This document shows, one piece after another, positions 34,763 through 44,677 of a stretch of 64,000 nt of DNA; positions within the stretch are counted from its first letter, which is position 1, and each line of letters opens with the position of its first letter. The notes below the pieces were generated by a model. It ran no database searches. It was not told where the DNA came from and saw nothing but the letters and a program-made list of their open reading frames with translations. The DNA is from a bacterium Scap17. Its GTDB lineage: Bacteria > Pseudomonadota > Gammaproteobacteria > Pseudomonadales > Halomonadaceae. The position numbers were made by a program, and so were the translations under genes. The stretch is taken from contig VINJ01000001.1 in assembly GCA_013376735.1 (NCBI GenBank), forward strand, positions 2,604,001 to 2,668,000, in the 5' to 3' direction.

Positions 34763-37202
34763 TACTCCCGAAAGCAAGACATGGCTCCCCGAAACCATCC
34801 TTCATCAGTGGGAAGAACAACTCGATGACGTGGTATTGTCGGCTTCGGAGGAAACGCGCTTATGGCCGTTTCTTCACTGTAATCTTCCCCCATGTAGTCG
34901 GGCGGATCTCTGGATATCCGCTCATATTCAGGCAGCGGATGACAATGATCCTGAATTGCTCGACCTCATCAACAAACTCCTGAGGAGACTCCCTCTTGCG
35001 CCGGGACCATTACAGGCGATTCGTCAGAGCCACCCACTGCATAGCCAGCTGACCTTTCCCGATAAATTCGCTCCCTCCATGGTGCGAGCCAATATCGCCA
35101 AAGAGGCAATACAGCTCGCGCGCCATGACACGCCCTCAACACACGCTTTCGAACTCTTGCCAGGCAATGGCGAGCCATCCCCCATCGAGCACAATCGCCG
35201 ATTGATTCGTCTTGCCTTGCGCGACATGGCCGGCTACCACTCGGGGCCTTCAGTCGATTGCAATCTCTATTACCAGCATCTATCGACCCTCCATATCGCA
35301 TTGAAGTACATGCTGCCACTTTGGCAGCACCCGATCGCGTGGCATCGTTCTGCCAATCTCTCGTTACTCAGCGCCTGTAAACATATCCCGTGGCTGAAAA
35401 ACGGCAACCCAAGGCTGTATGACCAATTGCACCTGGCCCAGGAACTGCTCTCTGGTTACCTGCCCATCGGGGCTCGTCGCGCGCCCTACGCGAAGCGGCT
35501 CCCGCAACGCTCCGTCTTGTTTCAAGACTCATTCAAGCGCGACTTTTCATCGATTGCCTCCAGTCCTGAACTACCTGAGACACTCGGTACCGCACGACAC
35601 TCGGACGACAACGAGGACGTTGACACCAGCCTCGAACCAGACGAGATCTCGCAGCCACAAGACGAAGAGGAAGCGCCCTTCCATCACAAGGGAGACACCC
35701 TGTTGACACCGCAAGATTGCAGGGTGATCGCGCGCAAACGTCAGCAAACTTCTATCGCACAGAGCCTGGGAAGTCTGTCGAATTTCGCCACGACTCAGGG
35801 GCAGATCCGAAGAATACTGACATTATCTCTGCCGCCTGATGCCAGACTGCTGGTGCAGCTTGTCCTTGCAACAGGTATTGCCCCCGAACGTCTCAGTCAG
35901 CTCCGTGTGACGGACGTCGAGCAGGAGGCATTGCTCCGCAATACGCCGGTGTCGCGGAATCAATCACTGCAGTGGGTCCCCGAAAGCAACACACTCTACG
36001 TCCCTGTCATTCATGCACCGTCAAAAAGCTCAGCCCTGCCTCTGCGCCTACCGGACGTCCTCGCGATATCCCTCAACCAATTGAGCGAAGCGACAACTCA
36101 GCCTCTGACCAAGAGTCTGGCACTGCTCAACCGTCAGCTGAGGCAACACATGGCAACGAACACTGGCACGACTCCCACGGCTCAGCGCGTGGCCAGAGCC
36201 GCACGTCATCACCTTCTCGGCATGGCGAAGACCGATATCGAAGCAGAGTGGCTTCACGGGGAACTCAGCCTGAAGACATCTGCACCTGCCGCTTACCGCA
36301 AAAAGTCCCTACGTGAACTGCAGCGTCTCATGAACACGTCTCTGACCTGGTGGGGGATCGCGACACCGATGAACACGACACTGCCTCCCAGGAATGCACA
36401 CGCCATCACGGCCTTGGGCTCGAGCGTGACACTTTCGCTCCACACGGCCAAGGAGGCACTGAAGGGCTTGCATGATCTGGTCCAAAAGGGGCTTTCCGAC
36501 TTTCCCATTGCTGCCCGTGGGATATCCCCTTCACCTGAGGACTGCTCGGCCTTGATCGGGCTCAACAGTGCGCTGTGCTGCTACGTACTCATGGGAGTCC
36601 AGCTGACGGCAGGACTTCGTCCACCAGGTGCCACTACGCAAATGTCTCGGCGTGGACGCCTGCTGTGGGTCGCTGACAAGGATTCAGGTCTCTACAGAGA
36701 AAGCCGGGTCATCCCGTTGCCTCTTCCGGTTTGCCAGAATCTCGATACCCTGCAGGCATGGCAGGCCTCCTGGCGGCAGCACTGGCCACGAAATGGCGGG
36801 ACCTGGCTGTCATGGCCTGAAGACGAGCAGGCACTGGCCATGTGGTGGTCAAGACGCCAGGCCAGCCTCAATCTGACCGCAAAGCCTTGCCAGCAGACCC
36901 ACATCCGAGGCTGGATCAGCACACATCATCAAGCGCCGTCACTGACAGCCGCGTCACGCAGTGCACTCGCTACCCTGCTGGCACTTCCCGATAACGCGCC
37001 ACGTCATTTCGTCGCCCAGACACTCGATGGGCGAATGCAAGCGAACACGCTGGATATGCTGCTGGGCCATGTCAAACGCGGCCAGCAGCGTCACGCCCCC
37101 TATGCCAGCAACATCTGCCTACCGCCGGAGATGCAACGCCTCTTGGGGGAGTTGTCCGATGAGTTGCGAATCAAGGTGATACCTCTCAAGGATTTGCCAT
37201 GA
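34752..37202 (+). CDS. large tyrosine-recombinase-like protein with degenerate active site (816 aa)
   Basis: The C-terminal third resembles a tyrosine-recombinase catalytic domain. R623 (TAGLRPPG), a DKDSG...SRVIPL strand pair, R751 in APRHFVAQ, H773 (LLGHV) and Y784 (APYAS) are visible. The first His of the HxxR box appears replaced by N748. An earlier TG-x-x segment (ATGIAPERLSQL) looks like a second, inactive R-box. The N-terminal 280 residues are helical and unrecognised, followed by an acidic linker (about 284-310). The start at 34752 has GGAAGGGA ahead. It overlaps the next gene by four bases. It could be a structural recombinase partner rather than an active enzyme. Confidence 0.72.
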   Translation: MMDDTPESKTWLPETILHQWEEQLDDVVLSASEETRLWPFLHCNLPPCSRADLWISAHIQAADDNDPELLDLINKLLRRLPLAPGPLQAIRQSHPLHSQLTFPDKFAPSMVRANIAKEAIQLARHDTPSTHAFELLPGNGEPSPIEHNRRLIRLALRDMAGYHSGPSVDCNLYYQHLSTLHIALKYMLPLWQHPIAWHRSANLSLLSACKHIPWLKNGNPRLYDQLHLAQELLSGYLPIGARRAPYAKRLPQRSVLFQDSFKRDFSSIASSPELPETLGTARHSDDNEDVDTSLEPDEISQPQDEEEAPFHHKGDTLLTPQDCRVIARKRQQTSIAQSLGSLSNFATTQGQIRRILTLSLPPDARLLVQLVLATGIAPERLSQLRVTDVEQEALLRNTPVSRNQSLQWVPESNTLYVPVIHAPSKSSALPLRLPDVLAISLNQLSEATTQPLTKSLALLNRQLRQHMATNTGTTPTAQRVARAARHHLLGMAKTDIEAEWLHGELSLKTSAPAAYRKKSLRELQRLMNTSLTWWGIATPMNTTLPPRNAHAITALGSSVTLSLHTAKEALKGLHDLVQKGLSDFPIAARGISPSPEDCSALIGLNSALCCYVLMGVQLTAGLRPPGATTQMSRRGRLLWVADKDSGLYRESRVIPLPLPVCQNLDTLQAWQASWRQHWPRNGGTWLSWPEDEQALAMWWSRRQASLNLTAKPCQQTHIRGWISTHHQAPSLTAASRSALATLLALPDNAPRHFVAQTLDGRMQANTLDMLLGHVKRGQQRHAPYASNICLPPEMQRLLGELSDELRIKVIPLKDLP

Positions 37203-39913
37203 GTAGAGATGGGAAGTTTTACCTTGCACCTGCAAGGGAGGCGTCAGGAATCCGATCACTGGCCAAGCTCGACCCTGACTTGCACCTAAAGCTCATGAGC
37301 ACCCACCACATGCAAGAGCTCTGGTCGCGCTGGGAGGAACGCCGACTTGATCGAGTCAAAGGCACGCAACGCCAGCAAAGCCTGCACCTGCTGTACTGGA
37401 TCGAGCGTCACGCCAAGCGCCAACCGGCCAACGATATGCCGGCAGAGGCCGGAAGCATGATGCTGTCCCTCAACCATACGCAAGCCAAGGCAATGGTCAC
37501 GGAACTGATTCGATGGAGAAAGGCGCATCATCGCCGGCCGATAAGCCCCCGTGAAGCTTACCGCGTCATCGGCCGCTTTCTGGAGGAAGTCAACCAAAGC
37601 CCGGGAGTCGTGGCGATGCTGCCACAGTGGCCCACACAGGCCCGGCGCAAAAGCGTGCTACCAATGGAGGCCAAAGCTCTGGACCGCGCGACCAGGGTCT
37701 TGCCGATCATCCGCGCGCTACGTCAACCCGGGACTGGCTTTGCACTGTTGCGCGCTGCCGTAGAGCTCGGTGTGCGTGCAGGGTTAGGCCAACAGGTGAT
37801 TCTGGTCACATTGGCCTGCCTGACGCGTCGTCACTTCGAGAGCGATCGCAACGCCCCCAATGAGTGGGTCTGGATCCCCGCTCACGCGACACCGTCGCCG
37901 GTCATGTCGCCTCACATGACGGCCTACCGTCTGCCATTGGAGTCGACACTGACGACTGCGCTCAAGACATTGAGAGCCAGAAAGCCCACCACCGCCAGGG
38001 ACGAGTGGTTATTGGCCGAGAGGCCAGAAGACCAGTCCCTCTCGATTCCCGAACGGATTCGCATCGTCAAGGGTCGCATGAGACAGGAGCTAGCCTCCCT
38101 GATCACCACACTGCCCATGACAATCGAGGAACGCCGGAGGCTTAAGCTGACCACCTTGCTGAGCGCATTGCCTCATGCCGCAGTCCTGGGGGGATTGCCC
38201 GGCTACTGGGTCAGCCAGTTCAGTCGCTATCCGATTCCCTACAGCAGCGCGCATGGGCTTTATGAGCCCCACTCCTACTTCGCTCGGCTCGAGGCTCCAC
38301 CGGTCAGCACGGTCATGGCGGCTGATTCCGGCAACCATCAGCAGGAATCCGTGGCGAATGACGACGCGATGAGCGCCATGGATCTTTTCGCGACCAAGGC
38401 ATCAGAAACGAACGCTTCCCCCCACTCAACCGTACTGACACAACCTCCGGGGCAGCGCTTGTTGCCCCAGGATTCCTGGCCGATCGACTGGCTTCCGTCG
38501 GCGAGACGCATCCTAAAGCAATGGATCGGGGTCATTTCCTCTGATCATCTTCGCAAGACAAGTGACGAAAGAGTCAAGAAGCGTCTGGAGGCGCTGCTGC
38601 TCGAGACAAGCAGACGCCTCACAAGACTCATGGGCATCCGCCATAGCTACCCGGTCATGGTGCTCTATTGGCTGCATGATCTGCGCGTGACTCGCATGCT
38701 GCGCGTCAGTTCGCTGCACACCTATCTTTCTCGCAGCTTGCCGATGGCGATGGCGGACTACACCTTGTCGATCGACATTCAGGAGTGGGACAACGACAGT
38801 GCCCAGGAAATGTGCTGGTGCGTGCCACGCGATATGGGATGGTCTGCCAGCACGACACACAGCTTTCTTGGCAATATGGGGCAGCTCATCCGCTTCATGC
38901 ACAGCATGGGGGTATTGCTGGACGTGGAGCCGCCGATATCAGGCAATCACAAGACCCCCAGCGCCAAACGCATTCATTTCGCCACCCTGAGACAGATGGA
39001 AAAGGTACGTACCCATCTTCTCGCAGTCCCCGATGCAATGCCTGATGCCACCATGCAGTGGCTCAGCATCGCACTGGGCTTCCACGGGGGGATGCGCGCC
39101 AGCGAGGTCTGCGCCCTGACCCTACGGGACATTCGCATCGAATGTCCTCAAGGCACCTTTTCGCTCGAGCAGTGGTTGGAGGAGCAGTGGTTGGAGGACC
39201 ACTGCCCGGACGAGCCCGCAAAGGCGCTACCTGATACGGGGTTCTCACCTCCCGCACCGCATGAGAGAGAGATCCTGCACGTGAAGTTGCGTGAACTGCT
39301 GAAGTCATTGCCGGAGATTGAGTGCCGCGTTTATATTCACGCCGGAAAGACGCCTTCAGCGCGGCGCGTACTTCCCCTGCACCTTCTGACATTCTTCGGC
39401 GATATCGAACTGTTGGCAGCATGGTGGGTATATCGACGGCGATGCTTCCCTTCGACAGCCCTCTCTGATATCGCGCTGTTCGGCCCAAGCGAGAGTTGTC
39501 AGGCATTCAATCATGCCGGTCTGATCGCTCCGGCAATCGACACCATGAGAAGTGTGCTGGGGAGTGCCATCGATTTTCACTCGTTGCGCCATGCAGCTGT
39601 CAGTTGGTGGTTGATCCGTCTTGAGGCAGCACAGAGCCGTGACATACTCGACGACTTGCAGGAGCATGGCTCCTGGGGACTGCAAAAAGCGCCCCTGAAA
39701 CGCTTTCTGAAGGGAGTTCGAGGCTATGCCGGACAGGACAGTCAGGATCGCGGCATGTTGTTGTATCAACTTGCCGTCTGGATCGGCCACCGCACCCCGG
39801 AACAGACATTGACGCACTATGCCCATAGTCTGGAATACCTGCACCGGCAGGCCATGCGGCGCGCCAGTGAGTACACCCGGGCGATCACACCCTGGGTCGC
39901 CCCAATAACATGA
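37199..39913 (+). CDS. very large tyrosine recombinase (904 aa)
   Basis: The C-terminal 300 residues carry a complete integrase active site: R633 (GGMRASEV), K717 (HAGKTPSARR), H794-x-x-R797 (DFHSLRHAAVS), H864 (WIGHRTPEQ) and Y874 (LTHYAHS). Typical integrases are 300-450 aa. The extra 550 N-terminal residues contain helical segments and an internal core-binding-like stretch near 560-620. It is translationally coupled to the upstream recombinase-like gene through ATGA. It probably works with it, and perhaps with the 271-aa protein, as one recombination complex. Confidence 0.85.
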   Translation: MSRDGKFYLAPAREASGIRSLAKLDPDLHLKLMSTHHMQELWSRWEERRLDRVKGTQRQQSLHLLYWIERHAKRQPANDMPAEAGSMMLSLNHTQAKAMVTELIRWRKAHHRRPISPREAYRVIGRFLEEVNQSPGVVAMLPQWPTQARRKSVLPMEAKALDRATRVLPIIRALRQPGTGFALLRAAVELGVRAGLGQQVILVTLACLTRRHFESDRNAPNEWVWIPAHATPSPVMSPHMTAYRLPLESTLTTALKTLRARKPTTARDEWLLAERPEDQSLSIPERIRIVKGRMRQELASLITTLPMTIEERRRLKLTTLLSALPHAAVLGGLPGYWVSQFSRYPIPYSSAHGLYEPHSYFARLEAPPVSTVMAADSGNHQQESVANDDAMSAMDLFATKASETNASPHSTVLTQPPGQRLLPQDSWPIDWLPSARRILKQWIGVISSDHLRKTSDERVKKRLEALLLETSRRLTRLMGIRHSYPVMVLYWLHDLRVTRMLRVSSLHTYLSRSLPMAMADYTLSIDIQEWDNDSAQEMCWCVPRDMGWSASTTHSFLGNMGQLIRFMHSMGVLLDVEPPISGNHKTPSAKRIHFATLRQMEKVRTHLLAVPDAMPDATMQWLSIALGFHGGMRASEVCALTLRDIRIECPQGTFSLEQWLEEQWLEDHCPDEPAKALPDTGFSPPAPHEREILHVKLRELLKSLPEIECRVYIHAGKTPSARRVLPLHLLTFFGDIELLAAWWVYRRRCFPSTALSDIALFGPSESCQAFNHAGLIAPAIDTMRSVLGSAIDFHSLRHAAVSWWLIRLEAAQSRDILDDLQEHGSWGLQKAPLKRFLKGVRGYAGQDSQDRGMLLYQLAVWIGHRTPEQTLTHYAHSLEYLHRQAMRRASEYTRAITPWVAPIT

Positions 39914-39997
39914 GGTGCCATGGCCTGACTCAACGCCTCTCCAAGCCCCCCAACAGGCAGCCGCCTTGTCGTGCCCCAACGGGGGGCCGTATCGGGA

Positions 39998-42900
39998 TCA
40001 CACCGGAGCAAACAACAAGGCCAGATCCTCCTCATCAAACAGGGGGCCCTCCTCCTGACGCCCACTCCCCCCTTCCAGTACTGATGCGGCAAGATCCGCC
40101 TTGCGAGACTGCAGCTCCAGGATGCGCTCCTCAACAGTTCCTGCACAAACCAGCTTGTAGACAAACACCGGATTCTTCTGGCCCATCCGATGAGCACGCC
40201 CGGTGGCTTGGGCCTCTACGGCAGGATTCCACCAGGGATCGTAGTGGATGACCGTATCTGCCGTCGTGAGATTGAGCCCAGTCCCCCCTGCCTTTAGGCT
40301 GATCAGGAATACGGGTACCTCGCCACGCTGAAATTGCGCCACACGCTCGGTTCGCACTGCCCCGGGCGTCTGCCCTGTGAGAGTCAAGTGAGAAATCCTC
40401 TCCCGCTCCAGTGCTCCCCCGATCAATTCAAGCATTTCCGTAAATTGTGAGAAGATGAGGATACGCCGACCGTCCTCGACCAACGATGGCAACAGTTCAC
40501 GTAACGCCTCCAGTTTGGCTGAGCGCTGCACCGTCGCCGCACTTTGATGTTTGACAAGCCGTGGGTCACAACACACCTGGCGTAATTTCAACAGGGCATC
40601 CAGCATCACGATGCCGGAGGCCGCCAGCCCACGTGTCTCGATCGCCTCCTTGACCCGTTGATGCTGTGTCAGTCGAAGACTCTCATAAAGCTCTCGCTGT
40701 GCACCGGTCAGCGTGACGTCTCGCTGAGACTCCGTCTTGTCCGGCAATTCATTGAGCACTTGCTGTTTGGTACGCCGGAGGATGAGTGGCGAGATACGCC
40801 GAGAGAGTCGCTGACTCACAGCGTCGTCAGCATGTTTCTCGATAGGGGTACGAAAATGCCGACCAAACCACTGCTGGCTTCCCAGGGCGCCTGGCGCAGC
40901 AACATCCAATTGCGCCCATAACTCACCCAGGTGGTTTTCCAATGGCGTTCCGGTCATCGCGATCATGCGATCTGCATTGAGCCTGCGTACGGTACGCGCC
41001 GTCTGACTGGCAGCATTCTTGATGGCTTGGGCCTCATCCAGTACCACGATACCGAAGTGCTGCTCGCACAGATGCTCGATATCTCGCACCAGGAGGGGGT
41101 ATGTCGTGATGACGAGATCCACATTGGCGACAACAGTATCGATCTGCTCACGACGGCTGGCCTTGGCTCCCTGAAGCGCCAGCACGCTCAGTGTCGGTGC
41201 AAATCGAGCCGCTTCGGCGCACCAGTTACCGACGAGACTTGTCGGGGCCACCACCATGACAGGCCCGCGCAGCTCCCCTCGCGAACGCTCATCGAGCACG
41301 TGTGCAAGGATCTGAATGGTTTTTCCAAGCCCCATGTCATCGGCCAGAATACCCCCCGTATTCAACTCCGAGAGAAATCGTAACCAGGCCAGTCCTCGCG
41401 CCTGATAATCGCGCAACTCCCCCTGGAAACCGTCAGGGGCTGGCAATTTATCAGGAAGCTCACGCAATCGTTGGGCAAGGGCAACGGCATCCTCTCGCCC
41501 CACCCAGCGCTCATGATCTGCCAAGGGGGCCAGCTGATCGATGGAGGTCAAGGGCACACGCAGGGCGTTTGTGGGTGCCTCGCTATCGTGAAGCCAGTCC
41601 ATCAAGGGAGCCAACCAGGCACGTAGCCTGGCAAGTGGAAGCACCAGCCGACGATTATCCGGCAGGTGTACGACCCAGTTTGCTCCCGCTTCCTCATCCT
41701 CCTGGGGCGTCAACGGGAAGTCTTCGCGCTGAATGAGTTGACGCAGAATGGGGAGCAGATTGAAGGATTCATTCTCCACCTCAACGCCCAACGCAAGATC
41801 GAACCAACCATTCTCGGCAGGCTCGAGCGCGCCATACCAGTTGTCTGGCGATAGATATTCAGGCTCTTGAGGGAAGTCATCACTGAACTCAACCGCACAT
41901 CCCGCCTGACGTAATTGCAGGATCATGTCCCACCATTCCTCAGGAGCAGAAAGACAGGTCCTCCATTGCGCCGCATTTTCTGGCACCTGCCTATCTATCG
42001 GCAGCAGCAAGCTCCACGAGGGCAACTCCAACCCATCTGGTACATCGTGGTGCGCGGCGAGTTCTTCCAACGTGACCATGCCTGGCGGAATGGCGCGAAT
42101 CAGCGCGATTTCCGCCTGTTGATCACGTGGTATCGTCAAACGCTGTCCATCGCGCAGCCCCTGGGCTACCTCTCCCTCCTCTGGGGGTATCTCGATACCG
42201 GCATAGCTCAGGGTCACGACACCAGCGCCCAACCGAATAGGAGTTTCGTTCCAGACATGGCGGCGCGTTGGCAGACGTGCCTGTGCGACACACATGGTGA
42301 TCTTCAGCTTGGGTTTCACATCCTCGAGCGTTGTTTCCACGAGGGTTCTCGGAGAGGGGACCTGGGCTGCCAGCCCCGAGACATTCTGGAGACGAGAGGT
42401 CAACCACTCGCTCATTTCCGGCGGTAACGCGGGAACATGCTGGAGTTGGCGCCAAAGCTCAACATCCCCCTCCAGCGGGCCAACCTGCTTATTCTGAGGG
42501 TCAAGATAACAAAGCGACTTGCCGACACTGGCCACGATAGCCGCGGGAGACAAGACATCTTCAGGTATCGTGGACATCTGCAGCCGCTGCACACCCTGCT
42601 CATCCATCTGCCAGGTCGGGGCGATACGGCAGGTCGGCCCAATACCAAGCTGTGGACCCGTCTGCTTCTGATGGAAAAGCAAGGGGGAGGCATCGCTTTC
42701 CAGCAGGGACCAGAGTGCCTTCGCCTGGAATGCCTTGTTCAACGTCACCCCTTTGGATTGCCCGGGAAAGTACCATTGCGAATCTTTGCTGCCATGCAGT
42801 AACTGCTCGATGGCCTCCTCCTGCGCCGGCTGCCATCCCATTGCAGGGACAGGTGACAACTCCCCCGCGTGAGAGACTTCAACTTTTACTGGCGAGACCC

Positions 42901-43519
42901 AACGATCAAGCTGCGTCTTGCTCTTGGAGGGCCTCAACCACACCGGCTGCACCGTCAGCGCGGGAAGCCCCCTGTGGCCAGACTGCACATCAAGGAACAA
43001 ACCGAGACGGTGGTTGGCACCTACCTGTGTGGCTGACGGCACCGCTGAAGCTTGACTATGGTGTTGCAGCCAGATCGTCCACTCGCGTTTCGCCGCCTGA
43101 AACGATGACGCCTGCTCCACTTCATCAGGCTCAAGCGTGTCGGGAATCTCCAGAGCTTTACCCAGAGGACCGGTACTCAGAAAGGTATCGATCAATGCGA
43201 CTGCGTGCTTGCAGGTACTGCCCACCGGACAACTGCAAGCTGTTCGCATCTGGTGCCGAGTGCCCGCAGGAGTCAACATGATCATCGTGCGATAAGGGGT
43301 GCCCAGACTGCCCGCGACATCGCCAGAAAGCGTCAAACCACTCTTCTCATCCAACTCTACCTGCCACTGCTCATCCACTCGCTGCTGGCGCGCGTAACGC
43401 AGACCACGCTCCAAGGTGCCTGCATCAAACCCATCACGCCATCCATGCTGAAGGAGTGCGATATTCAAGGCGAACGATGCATTACTCAAACCAGTGGCTG
43501 CCACAACGGCACTCTCCAT
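39998..43519 (-). CDS. SWIM zinc-finger SNF2-family helicase/ATPase
   Basis: This 1173-aa protein has a SWIM zinc motif C95-x-C97...C103-x-H105 near the N terminus, a long unassigned middle region, then an SNF2 ATPase core. The core has Walker A ADDMGLGKT, a DEAQ box (VVLDEAQAIKN), TGTPLENH and motif VI ATGRAHRMGQK. SNF2 proteins translocate on duplex DNA and remodel protein-DNA complexes. Bacterial forms occur in house-keeping and phage-defence settings. ATG 43519 is preferred to a TTG eight codons upstream. It converges on the recombinase operon with an 84-bp gap and shares its base composition, so it is probable cargo. Confidence 0.88.
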   Translation of the reverse strand: MESAVVAATGLSNASFALNIALLQHGWRDGFDAGTLERGLRYARQQRVDEQWQVELDEKSGLTLSGDVAGSLGTPYRTMIMLTPAGTRHQMRTACSCPVGSTCKHAVALIDTFLSTGPLGKALEIPDTLEPDEVEQASSFQAAKREWTIWLQHHSQASAVPSATQVGANHRLGLFLDVQSGHRGLPALTVQPVWLRPSKSKTQLDRWVSPVKVEVSHAGELSPVPAMGWQPAQEEAIEQLLHGSKDSQWYFPGQSKGVTLNKAFQAKALWSLLESDASPLLFHQKQTGPQLGIGPTCRIAPTWQMDEQGVQRLQMSTIPEDVLSPAAIVASVGKSLCYLDPQNKQVGPLEGDVELWRQLQHVPALPPEMSEWLTSRLQNVSGLAAQVPSPRTLVETTLEDVKPKLKITMCVAQARLPTRRHVWNETPIRLGAGVVTLSYAGIEIPPEEGEVAQGLRDGQRLTIPRDQQAEIALIRAIPPGMVTLEELAAHHDVPDGLELPSWSLLLPIDRQVPENAAQWRTCLSAPEEWWDMILQLRQAGCAVEFSDDFPQEPEYLSPDNWYGALEPAENGWFDLALGVEVENESFNLLPILRQLIQREDFPLTPQEDEEAGANWVVHLPDNRRLVLPLARLRAWLAPLMDWLHDSEAPTNALRVPLTSIDQLAPLADHERWVGREDAVALAQRLRELPDKLPAPDGFQGELRDYQARGLAWLRFLSELNTGGILADDMGLGKTIQILAHVLDERSRGELRGPVMVVAPTSLVGNWCAEAARFAPTLSVLALQGAKASRREQIDTVVANVDLVITTYPLLVRDIEHLCEQHFGIVVLDEAQAIKNAASQTARTVRRLNADRMIAMTGTPLENHLGELWAQLDVAAPGALGSQQWFGRHFRTPIEKHADDAVSQRLSRRISPLILRRTKQQVLNELPDKTESQRDVTLTGAQRELYESLRLTQHQRVKEAIETRGLAASGIVMLDALLKLRQVCCDPRLVKHQSAATVQRSAKLEALRELLPSLVEDGRRILIFSQFTEMLELIGGALERERISHLTLTGQTPGAVRTERVAQFQRGEVPVFLISLKAGGTGLNLTTADTVIHYDPWWNPAVEAQATGRAHRMGQKNPVFVYKLVCAGTVEERILELQSRKADLAASVLEGGSGRQEEGPLFDEEDLALLFAPV

Positions 43520-43775
43520 AGAAATATGACGATATTGGAGCAAATTACGCGACTACTAGTAAACCAGACGGATTCGCCGCCGTCGGGCAGGCTTAACAAG
43601 CCTCATGGTCCGGAGTAAATCTCCATTCATAGAGGCTTGCTCCGATAGCCAGAGAAGTGAGCGAACATCATGAGAATGAAGGTATCAGTCGCGATGCCAC
43701 TTGAGACTCTCCGGTGCAGCGTCCTACCCCATTTCGGTATCCTTGCCCTTCCACAGCACACCAAGAAAGCTCCCC

Positions 43776-44638
43776 ATGAAGCGTTATGAACGCTTTGCCG
43801 CCGAGATCTCCAACCTGATTCGTACCGGAACTCTCGCGCCGGGTGAGCGCGTGCCGTCGGTGCGCCAGGCCAGCAAGGCACATGGCATCAGCCCCTCTAC
43901 CGTCTTTCAGGCGTATTACCTACTGGAGAATCAAGGCCTGATCTGTGCGCGGCCGCGCTCAGGGTATTTCGTGCGTGACAATGCCTCGCGGATACTCGAT
44001 GAACCGCATGTCCCCTGCAGCAGCAAGCCCCTTCCGATGTCGCCGTCAGTGAACTGGTGTTCTCGGTGCTGGGCTCACTGCGCGACAACGACACCGTCCC
44101 CTTCGGCTCTGCCTTCCCGAGCCCGGAGCTCTTCCCCCTTGCACGGCTTGCGACCAGCATGACGCGCGGGCTGCGCCAGCTGTCATCGCATGCCGCGATC
44201 TCCGACATGACCACAGGCCATCCTGACCTGTGCCGACAGATCGCTCAGCGCTACATGGTCAACGGCATGCAGCTGCCGACAGAGGAGCTGGTAATCACCA
44301 ATGGCGCGATGGAGGCGCTCAACCTTGGTTTGCAATGCGTCACCCAGCCCGGTGACCTGGTCGCCATCGAGTCGCCGGCCTTCTATGCCACGCTTCAGGT
44401 GCTTGAGCGGCTCAAGTTGCGCGCGGTGGAAATTCCGGTACATCCGCGCGACGGGATTGATCTCGAGGTGCTCGAGAACCGTCTGGAGACGCTGCCCATA
44501 AAGGCCTGCTGGTTCATGAGCCATCTGCAGAATCCGCTGGGGGCCAGCCTGAGCGATACACGCAAGGCCCAACTGTATGCGCTGCTCTGCCGTCATCAGC
44601 TGCCAATGCTGGAGGATGACGTCTACGCGGAGCTGTAG
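43776..44638 (+). pseudogene. broken MocR/PdxR-type GntR-aminotransferase regulator
   Basis: The 5' part encodes a GntR winged helix (LAPGERVPSVRQASKAHGISPSTVFQAYYLLENQGLI). The reading frame then shifts by -1 near 44035, where the family sequence continues as VAVSELVFSVLGSLRD in another frame with an aminotransferase-fold start (TNGAMEALNLGLQ; SHLQNPLGASLS). It ends at a premature TAG right after DDVYAEL, well before the PLP lysine and the last third of the usual 450-480 residues. The missing 3' part is not found downstream. It lies at the edge of the mobile region. Confidence 0.85.
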
Positions 44639-44677
44639 GTCCGTCACACCGATGGCTATCACTAAAGAGATGCTGAC

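Larger units (their letters stand above)
32839..43519. mobile_element. putative integrative element: multi-recombinase module plus SNF2 helicase
   Basis: Three tyrosine-recombinase-like genes, an uncharacterised partner and a SWIM/SNF2 helicase form a block that reads as less GC-rich than the flanks, beside a broken MocR gene. The gene limits are used as boundaries because I could not find attachment-site repeats. Similar logic (several adjacent tyrosine recombinases) is known from RIT elements, Tn554-type transposons and gamma-mobile-trio islands, but protein sizes here differ from the RIT and Tn554 cases. The element class is inferred. Confidence 0.6.

Noticed and set aside
32839-39913. Calling the module a RIT element or Tn554-type transposon
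   Set aside because: Two of the recombinase-like proteins are 816 and 904 aa, far larger than those families, there is an extra 271-aa gene, and no terminal repeats were found.
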